DNA of 10,464 bases, taken from positions 1 to 10,464 of the forward strand of contig DAOUBP010000136.1 of NCBI GenBank assembly GCA_034432655.1, read 5' to 3'. This DNA is from DAOUBP01 sp034432655 (GTDB taxonomy: Bacteria > Chloroflexota > Anaerolineae > CG2-30-64-16). Shown here in pieces: positions 6,383-10,464 of the stretch (position 1 is its first letter; each line of letters begins with the position of its first letter). The position numbers were made by a program, and so were the translations under genes. Below the pieces are notes generated by a model. That model was not told the origin of the DNA. It did no database searches and was given only the letters and a program-made list of their open reading frames with translations.

Positions 6383-7383
6383 AACTGCCGCGCGCTCTCA
6401 TAGGCGTCGTCGCCGATGGGCACGAAGCGGTCGAACCCGAGCGCGGCCAGGATCGCCGGGCCGGCCGGGTCGTCCTGCAGGCCGATCAGCAAGTCGTAGA
6501 GCTGGGCGCGCAGTTGGGGGCGGATGTCCGGGCCGACGACGACGGGCGGGATGCCGAACGGCGGCGAGCGATGGATCACCTTGACCCTGGCCGCCAGCGC
6601 CGGATCGCGCGCCACCGCGAACTCGTACACCAGGCTGTCCACGGCCGCGCCGTCGGCCAGGCCGTCGGCCACGGCGCGGATGGCGTTGTCGTGGCTGTAG
6701 GTGAAGAAGACGCGGCCGAAGAAGGTCTCCGGTTCCGCGGCCAGCGCGTGCACCAGGCTGGTGGGATAAACGCGGCCGGAAAGGGACATGGGGTCGGTGA
6801 ACGCAAAGACCTTGCCCCGCAGGTCGGCCATGCTGCGGGCCGGGCTATCGGCCGGCACGATCAGGTAGGAATGGTAGACCGTCGCGCCGTTCACCTGGGG
6901 CGCGGCCAGGAGCTGCATGCCGAAGTCGCGCTTGCCCGCCACGTAGGCGCTGGTGCAGACGAACGCCAGGTCTACCTGGCCGTCCCGCAGCAGGTCGTTG
7001 ACCTCCTGATAGGTGCGGCGCTGCACCATCTCAACCGGCCGGCCGAGCCTGTCCGCCAGGTAGTTGAGCAGCGGAGTGTAGCTCTCGACGTTGCCGCGCG
7101 GGGAGATGACCGCCGCGACGGCCACGCGCAGCGGGATGACCTCGGCCGGCGGGGTGGGCGGCAGCGGCCGCAGGTCGCTCAGGCGCACGGTGGGGATGGC
7201 ATCGGCCGCGCTCGGCGCGGCGCAGGCTGCGAGCAGGAGCAGCGAGCAGCAGAGGAGCAGGAGGTCGGGCGGCCTCAACGCGAGGCGTTCCGGGCCGGTC
7301 GCAAGCCTCCTCGCAGCCAGGGAATGCGCAATGAATTTCGCGGCACGGATCGGCGCAATGAATTCCGCGTTATGCATATGCAT
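6358..7383 (-). CDS. PhnD-like phosphate/phosphonate-family solute-binding lipoprotein
   Basis: This is 341 aa from the ATG at 7383. A hydrophobic stretch LLLLCCSLLLLAAC ends in a lipobox with acylated C54, giving a membrane-anchored extracytoplasmic protein. The mature part has PhnD-family features: ISPRGNVESYTPLLNYLADR (the SP-x-x-E-type phosphonate-binding region), LRDGQVDLAFVCTSAYV, and DLRGKVFAFTDPMSLSGRVYP. No permease or ATPase gene is nearby; a kinase and regulator are, so a sensing role is plausible. C143, in the ligand-side loop, is the only cysteine of the mature chain besides the lipidated one. The ATG overlaps the previous stop as TGATG, but it places about 40 residues, partly encoded by 27-bp repeats, before the hydrophobic segment. 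A TTG at 7278 would give MRPPDLLLLCC, a more usual lipoprotein leader. Confidence 0.88.
   Translation of the reverse strand: MHMHNAEFIAPIRAAKFIAHSLAARRLATGPERLALRPPDLLLLCCSLLLLAACAAPSAADAIPTVRLSDLRPLPPTPPAEVIPLRVAVAAVISPRGNVESYTPLLNYLADRLGRPVEMVQRRTYQEVNDLLRDGQVDLAFVCTSAYVAGKRDFGMQLLAAPQVNGATVYHSYLIVPADSPARSMADLRGKVFAFTDPMSLSGRVYPTSLVHALAAEPETFFGRVFFTYSHDNAIRAVADGLADGAAVDSLVYEFAVARDPALAARVKVIHRSPPFGIPPVVVGPDIRPQLRAQLYDLLIGLQDDPAGPAILAALGFDRFVPIGDDAYESARQLTGEAGTR
7326..7370. repeat. 27-bp direct repeat at the 5' end of the lipoprotein gene
   Basis: GCGCAATGAATT recurs at 7326-7337 and 7353-7364 (period 27 bp), followed in each case by a CGCG-containing tail. It encodes the repeated peptide AEFIA/AKFIA upstream of the lipoprotein signal sequence. 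It looks like an intergenic repeat caught inside the open frame. Confidence 0.65.
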
Positions 7384-7718
7384 CAGCGGCCCCCTCGTGT
7401 CGGACGCACGGCCGCCTCGGCCAGCAGGGTGAAGGCGCCCAGCCCGGCCGCGGCCTCGCACCAGTCGGCGAGGTCGGCCTCCAGGCGCGCGTGCCCGGCT
7501 CCCTGTTCGGCCAGCGCCCGCTCCCGGTGCGCCTCGGAGTCCCAGACCTCGATCATCAGGTAGTGCCGGCGGTCCCTCAGGTCGCGCAGCAGCGTGGCCC
7601 CGCAAAAGCCCGGCGCGCGGCCAAACAGCCGGCTCCACGCGCCGCCCGGGCCGAACATCAGCTCGAAGCGGCCGCGCGCTTCCTCGTGGACGACGAACTC
7701 GCGGACGATCTCAATCAT
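7383..7718 (-). CDS. ABM/Dabb-like small protein (dimeric alpha-beta barrel fold)
   Basis: This is 111 aa from the ATG at 7718, beginning MIEIVREFVVHEEARGRFEL. The pattern strand, helix with EARGRFELMFG, W near 28, GFCGATLLRD, then HYLMIEVWDSEAHRERALAE is that of antibiotic-biosynthesis-monooxygenase-type ferredoxin-like proteins, which form dimeric barrels. Many have no proven substrate, so I do not name an enzyme activity. A GTG ten codons upstream (7748) lies inside the inverted repeat and is less likely. The stop shares a base with the lipoprotein ATG (TGATG), so the two are translationally coupled. The family assignment rests on pattern only. Confidence 0.75.
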   Translation of the reverse strand: MIEIVREFVVHEEARGRFELMFGPGGAWSRLFGRAPGFCGATLLRDLRDRRHYLMIEVWDSEAHRERALAEQGAGHARLEADLADWCEAAAGLGAFTLLAEAAVRPTRGGR

Positions 7719-7731
7719 GGCGTTGCCAAAA

Positions 7732-7803
7732 GTCTCACACAAAGACACGGAGACACGGAGAAGTCATGGTTGGACCCTGTGTCTTCGTGTCTTGGTGTGA
7801 GAC
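7732..7803. repeat. 27-bp inverted repeat with 18-bp loop between two genes
   Basis: The arms 7732-7758 and 7777-7803 are complementary at 24 of 27 positions, with the mismatches involving 7741/7794, 7750/7785 and 7757/7778. The sequence is built from GAGACACGG/AAGACACG-like blocks. It starts two bases after the thioredoxin-fold gene stop. On the minus strand it is followed by TTTT, so it could act as a weak terminator or attenuator, or be a dispersed palindromic repeat. Confidence 0.85.
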
Positions 7804-7805
7804 CC

Positions 7806-8117
7806 TCAGGTTGGCCACATTGCGCGCAGCCGCTCGCGCAGCATCTCCACCGTGGGCCAGCCGCGCATCCCCTCCGGCGTGCGATACATCCGACAGCTCA
7901 TGGTGTAGGCCTTGCGCGTCTCGGGCCACAGGTCTTGCCCATCCACGAGGATGGACGGCGAACCCAGGAAGCGTCGCGCCGCGGCCTCGTCGTTATCGTG
8001 TATCTCGACGAGTTCAACCGGCGCCGCCAGGCCCTCGAGGTCGCAGGCGGCCTTCAGGTTTTGCAGGGCAGTCTCCCAGGAGGGACAGCCTTCGAAGTAG
8101 AGCAGTTCGATTTTCAT
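7806..8117 (-). CDS. Thioredoxin-fold protein with a CPSW motif
   Basis: This is a 103-aa protein beginning MKIELLYFEGCPSWETALQN. Strand 1, the C11-P-S-W14 motif at the helix start, and the GSPSILVDG cis-proline loop (52-60) give a thioredoxin fold. The second redox cysteine of the usual CxxC is replaced by W. Other cysteines are C25 and C75 (SCRMYRTPEG). Similar small proteins are found near metal and mercury/arsenic resistance genes and are often labelled only as thioredoxin family. Here it follows an arsenate reductase that would need a thioredoxin-type reductant, but lacking CxxC it is probably not that reductant. The start at 8117 matches the fold, and TATAAT sits 7 bp before it, suggesting a leaderless transcript. 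A longer frame to 8183 is rejected. Confidence 0.82.
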   Translation of the reverse strand: MKIELLYFEGCPSWETALQNLKAACDLEGLAAPVELVEIHDNDEAAARRFLGSPSILVDGQDLWPETRKAYTMSCRMYRTPEGMRGWPTVEMLRERLRAMWPT

Positions 8118-8124
8118 GAAGTGA

Positions 8125-8153
8125 ATTATACACGAAGTGGCCGGCTTTGTCTT
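8125..8153 (-). promoter_or_regulatory. Promoter with perfect TATAAT box, likely leaderless, for the thioredoxin-fold gene
   Basis: A perfect -10 TATAAT lies at 8130-8125 on the minus strand. A weak -35 AAGACA (8153-8148) is placed 17 bp upstream. Exactly seven bases separate the -10 from the ATG at 8117, so the start codon would be at the 5' end of the transcript. Confidence 0.6.
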
Positions 8154-8183
8154 GTTTTGCCGGGCAGACGAGGCCTGCGCCAT

Positions 8184-8201
8184 GACCGCTCAGGGGCGGT
8201 C
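8184..8201 (-). terminator. Small hairpin directly after arsC
   Basis: A six-base stem (8184-8189 with 8196-8201, GACCGC/GCGGTC) and a six-base loop begin one base after the arsC stop. There is no U-tract, so it is a weak terminator candidate. It does separate arsC from the promoter of the next gene. Confidence 0.3.
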
Positions 8202-8202
8202 G

Positions 8203-8655
8203 TCAGACCTGCGCCGGCGGCGGGCAGGCTTCCGCGGCCGCGAATCGGGCCAGATAGGCTGGGATCTGCCGCGCGATGTCATCGCGCACGGCGCGAAAGA
8301 CGGCCAGGACTTCTTCCGGCCTCCCCGTCGCTTTGGCCGGGTCAGGGAAGCCCAGGTGCACCCGTCGCCCCCTGCCTAGCCACACGGGGCAGTTCTCCGC
8401 GGCGTCGTCGCACACCGTCACCACCAGGTCGAACGGGATGTCGCGATACTCGTCGGCCGACTTGGAGCGGCCCGCGTGCTGGATGCCGATCTCGGCCAAC
8501 ACCTGCAGCGCCAGGGGATGCACGTAGCCGGCCGGCTGCGTGCCCGCGCTGTACGCCGCCCAGGCGTCACCCAGCCGGGCGTTCACGATCGCCTCGGCCA
8601 TCTGCGAGCGGCAGGAGTTGCCGGTGCAGAGAAAGAGCACTTTACGCCGATTCAT
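8203..8655 (-). CDS. arsC: Thioredoxin-linked arsenate reductase (LMW-phosphatase fold)
   Basis: This is a 150-aa cytoplasmic enzyme that reduces arsenate to arsenite. The P-loop FLCTGNSCRSQMAEA (8-22) has nucleophile C10 and R16. The redox pair is C82 (VTVCDDA) and C89 (ENCPVW), and the catalytic acid is D105 (GFPDPAKATG). These are the same numbers as in the well-studied pI258 ArsC, so all catalytic residues of the thioredoxin-coupled class are present. The ATG at 8655 has AAAGG seven bases upstream. No arsR, arsB or acr3 is in the window, so an efflux partner must lie elsewhere. The gene sits 34 bp after the 54-aa gene on the same strand. A related low-molecular-weight tyrosine phosphatase is less likely because C82 and C89 are kept. 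Confidence 0.93.
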   Translation of the reverse strand: MNRRKVLFLCTGNSCRSQMAEAIVNARLGDAWAAYSAGTQPAGYVHPLALQVLAEIGIQHAGRSKSADEYRDIPFDLVVTVCDDAAENCPVWLGRGRRVHLGFPDPAKATGRPEEVLAVFRAVRDDIARQIPAYLARFAAAEACPPPAQV

Positions 8656-8689
8656 GGGATAACCTTTCTGTAGCGAGATACCGTTCAGC

Positions 8690-8854
8690 TCAGCCGCAGC
8701 GCCGGCGCAGCGCCTCCTCCACCTTCTTCGCGATGACCTGCGTCACGAAGCGGTAGATCTCCTCGGGGTCGTCGCGCTGCGCCACGGCCAGCATCAGGCG
8801 CACCTCGGCCTCTTCCAGGATGACCAGCGTCTTTTCGATGCGCTCTTTGGCCAT
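8690..8854 (-). CDS. Small hypothetical protein (54 aa) between desulfurase-like gene and arsC
   Basis: The frame begins MAKERIEKTLVILEEAEVRL and ends EEALRRRCG. It is predicted almost wholly helical, highly charged, with a single cysteine next to the C-terminus. The start at 8854 has a purine-rich AGGGGGC just upstream, in the nine bases that follow the aminotransferase stop, and codons are G/C-ended like the neighbours. I do not recognise a family. Position suggests the same transcript as the aminotransferase and arsC. A cysteine as the penultimate residue is notable for a small protein beside a sulfur-transferring enzyme, but no function can be claimed. Confidence 0.7.
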   Translation of the reverse strand: MAKERIEKTLVILEEAEVRLMLAVAQRDDPEEIYRFVTQVIAKKVEEALRRRCG

Positions 8855-8863
8855 GGCTGCCCC

Positions 8864-10000
8864 CTAAACGATGCTCCGCAGCGCGGCCGCGGCTTCGGCG
8901 ACCTCGTCCGACGTGTTGAAGTAGCCCGGGCTGAAGCGCAATGCGCCGGTCTCCAGCGTGCCGGCCGTGCGGTGCGCCTGGGGCGCGCAGTGCAGCCCGG
9001 CGCGCGTCGCGATGTCGAAGACCTGATCCAGCACCGCGGCCAGTTGGTCGGGCACGTAGCCCTCGACCGTCACCGCCACGACCGCGGTGCGCCGCGCCAG
9101 GTCGGCCGGCCCCAGCACGGCCAGGCCCGGCACGTCCCGCAGCGCCTCGATCAACTGGCCCGTCAGCGCCAGCTCGTGCTCGCGGATGCGCTCGACCCCC
9201 ACCTCTTGCACGAAACGCACCCCGGCCAGCAGCCCGGCGATGCCCGCCGCGTTCTGCGTGCCGGCCTCCAGCCGGAGGGGCAGCACCTCGGGCATCGTCT
9301 CCGGCGCCGATTCCGTCCCCGACCCGCCCTCGATCCACGTCTCCAGGCGGATGCCCGGCCGCACGATCAGCCCGCCCGTGCCGTGCGGCCCGTAGAGCCC
9401 CTTGTGGCCGGGAAAGGCCAGCAGGTCAATGTGCATGGCGTCCATATCAATCGGATACGCACCGGCCGTCTGCGCCGCATCCACCAGGAAGGGGATGCCG
9501 TGGTCGCGGGCGATCTGGCCGATCTCGGCCACCGGCAGGAGCGTGCCCAGGACGTTGGAGGCGTGCAGCAGGGCGATCAGCCGCGTGTCCGGCCGGATCG
9601 CAGCCCTGACATCCGCCGGGTCGAGCGTCCCGTCGGCCGCGCAGGAAACGGCGGTGACGGACACCCCGCGGCGCTCCAGCGCCTTCAGCGGCCGCCACAT
9701 CGCGTTGTGCTCGATGGACGAGGTGATCACGTGGTCACCCGGCTGCAACAGGCCCTTCAACGCCATGTTGATCGCCTGCGTCGCGTTCATGGTAAAGGCA
9801 ACGCCGGCCGGGTCGGGCGCGTTGAACAGCTCCGCCAGCGCAGCCCGCGCCTCATCGGCGATGCGGGCGGCCTCCTCCTCGCGCCAGTGGCCGCCGCGGC
9901 CGGGGGTGGCACCGACCTCGCGCATGAAGCGATCCACCGCCAGGTAGACCGCCTCGGGCTTGGGCCAGCTCGTCGCCGCGTTATCCAGGTAGATGCTCAT
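8864..10000 (-). CDS. Class-V aminotransferase, cysteine desulfurase-like (PLP enzyme)
   Basis: This is a 378-aa PLP enzyme. The N-terminus is MSIYLDNAATSWPKP. The PLP-contacting residues are H98 (SSIEHNAM), D174 and Q177 (VDAAQTAG), and the Schiff-base K200 (FPGHKGLYGPHGTGG). Near the end, LHCAPQAHRT (C338) corresponds to the catalytic cysteine loop of cysteine desulfurases. The pattern fits the family usually annotated cysteine desulfurase family protein rather than canonical IscS or SufS. It would release sulfur (or selenium) from cysteine, with an unknown acceptor. I chose the start at 10000 because GAGGAG lies eight bases upstream; an ATG at 10015 would place that site inside the gene. 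It overlaps the end of the 82-aa gene by 20 bases. Neither suf nor isc partners are present. Confidence 0.9.
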   Translation of the reverse strand: MSIYLDNAATSWPKPEAVYLAVDRFMREVGATPGRGGHWREEEAARIADEARAALAELFNAPDPAGVAFTMNATQAINMALKGLLQPGDHVITSSIEHNAMWRPLKALERRGVSVTAVSCAADGTLDPADVRAAIRPDTRLIALLHASNVLGTLLPVAEIGQIARDHGIPFLVDAAQTAGAYPIDMDAMHIDLLAFPGHKGLYGPHGTGGLIVRPGIRLETWIEGGSGTESAPETMPEVLPLRLEAGTQNAAGIAGLLAGVRFVQEVGVERIREHELALTGQLIEALRDVPGLAVLGPADLARRTAVVAVTVEGYVPDQLAAVLDQVFDIATRAGLHCAPQAHRTAGTLETGALRFSPGYFNTSDEVAEAAAALRSIV

Positions 10001-10229
10001 GTTCCGACTCCTCATAGCACGGCGAAATCAGGCCATGCCGCTCGGCGGCCGCGCGCACCTTCGGCACGACCGTGGCATGGAAGAAGGCCACTGCGGCCGC
10101 CACGTCCTTGTCCATGACGATCCGTTTCAGCTCGATGACTTCCGGGGCTTCGAACTCGACCCAGGTGCGCCGCGGCGCGCGCGCGGGCGCGGCCGGGTGC
10201 GCCGGCCGTTCGATCGCAGGTTCGCTCAT
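9981..10229 (-). CDS. Hypothetical protein (82 aa)
   Basis: The first 20 residues are rich in Pro, Ala and Arg and probably disordered. They are followed by a core RTWVEFEAPEVIELKRIVMD, then a helix KDVAAAVAFFHATVVPKVRA, and an acidic, His-containing tail with one cysteine (CYEESEHEHLPG). I do not recognise it. The 3' end overlaps the start of the cysteine desulfurase-like gene by 20 bases and carries that gene's ribosome-binding site, so the two are cotranscribed and probably coupled. The ATG at 10229 has only a weak AGAGAA upstream. It is the first gene of the apparent operon. Confidence 0.68.
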   Translation of the reverse strand: MSEPAIERPAHPAAPARAPRRTWVEFEAPEVIELKRIVMDKDVAAAVAFFHATVVPKVRAAAERHGLISPCYEESEHEHLPG

Positions 10230-10299
10230 GGCATTTCTCTGCGTTGGCAGCGTGATCTATGAGACATCGTGCCGCGTTGGACAGCCATCGCGGTCGCCT

Positions 10300-10330
10300 A
10301 TTCTACCACATACCCGTCGCGCCGCGTCAG
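10300..10330 (-). promoter_or_regulatory. Possible promoter ahead of the 82-aa gene operon
   Basis: TAGAAT at 10305-10300 on the minus strand is a good -10 candidate, about 70 bp before the ATG at 10229. The best -35 is CTGACG at 10330-10325, a loose match with a long 19-bp spacer, so the call is weak. Confidence 0.35.
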
Positions 10331-10402
10331 CGGCGGGCCGCTGGTCAGTGTTCACCGTTCCCCCGTGCATTCTCATGGATGTATCTTGCCCCCACCCCCC
10401 GG

Positions 10403-10430
10403 CCCCCGCCCCCGCAAGCAGGGGCGGGGG
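10403..10430. repeat. 10-bp perfect G/C hairpin near the right edge
   Basis: CCCCCGCCCC (10403-10412) and GGGGCGGGGG (10421-10430) pair perfectly around an 8-base loop. It lies in the gene-free stretch 10230-10464, upstream of all minus-strand genes. No T-tract follows on either strand, so it is not a classic terminator. It resembles dispersed GC-rich palindromes found in intergenic DNA of high-GC bacteria. Confidence 0.7.
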
Positions 10431-10464
10431 AACCTTATGAAAGGGGTTTTGGCGGCGGCTTCGC

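Noticed and set aside
5162..6403. Long plus-strand open frame (over 400 codons) opposite the kinase gene
   Set aside because: It lies antisense to a kinase with every expected motif, and its product is low-complexity Gly/Ala/Arg/Gln-rich. Long antisense frames are expected at this GC content. The same holds for plus-strand frames at 6331-7563, 7491-8756 and 8972-10117.
8118..8183. Longer start (ATG at 8183) for the thioredoxin-fold protein
   Set aside because: The extension covers the promoter with TATAAT and abuts the arsC hairpin. The fold begins exactly at MKIELLYFEGCP.
10437..10464. Start of a plus-strand gene (ATG AAA GGG GTT ...)
   Set aside because: Only nine codons are visible before the window ends and it directly follows a GC-rich palindrome; no ribosome-binding site can be distinguished from the hairpin, so it is not supported.
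1..10464. tRNA, rRNA, riboswitch or recognisable insertion sequence
   Set aside because: I saw no cloverleaf with CCA-like end, no rRNA-like conserved blocks, no known riboswitch core and no complete transposase or terminal inverted repeats with target duplication.

Overview
The window looks like a high-GC bacterial chromosome segment. GC is about 77-88% in the lines I counted in the kinase/regulator genes and about 50-58% in lines counted in the restriction gene. Gene content (DegS/NarX-type kinase with NarL-type regulator, PhnD-like lipoprotein, thioredoxin-linked arsenate reductase, many short intergenic tandem repeats) would suit a Chloroflexota-like environmental bacterium, but that assignment is inference; no rRNA or other marker gene is present. 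Every gene I accept lies on the minus strand, so the text follows transcription from high to low coordinates.

Region A (about 10464-7806) is a metabolic/oxyanion block. It holds an 82-aa hypothetical protein, a class-V aminotransferase/cysteine desulfurase-like enzyme, a 54-aa unknown protein, a pI258-type arsenate reductase (Cys10/Cys82/Cys89), and a 103-aa thioredoxin-fold protein with a good -10 box exactly 7 nt before its ATG.

Region B (7718-3874) is a signalling block. It holds an ABM-fold small protein, a PhnD-like solute-binding lipoprotein (TGATG overlap), a 65-aa unknown protein, a membrane histidine kinase starting 3 bp later, and a NarL-type response regulator. No ABC permease or ATPase is present. 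The layout therefore suggests a three-component sensor (binding lipoprotein, kinase, regulator), reminiscent of the arsenite-sensing AioX-AioS-AioR arrangement and placed just downstream of arsC. Two 72-bp arrays, each nine 8-bp units but of unrelated sequence, cover the stop codons of the kinase and the lipoprotein. Another gap holds a 27-bp inverted repeat.

Region C (3850-121) is a defence/accessory island. A promoter reading TTGGCA-17 bp-TATACT drives, apparently without a leader, a 687-aa DNA methyltransferase. It overlaps by ATGA a NotI-family-like restriction endonuclease (Cys cluster plus D...ExQ). Behind it lies a 169-bp, doubly truncated copy of a response-regulator HTH, about 92% identical to the 3' part of the intact regulator on the other side of the cassette. 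Next comes a DUF4258 toxin / YgiT-type zinc-finger antitoxin pair. A gene of unknown identity runs off the left edge.

There is no gene-free stretch above 300 bases, and I saw no rRNA, tRNA, CRISPR array or recognisable insertion sequence.
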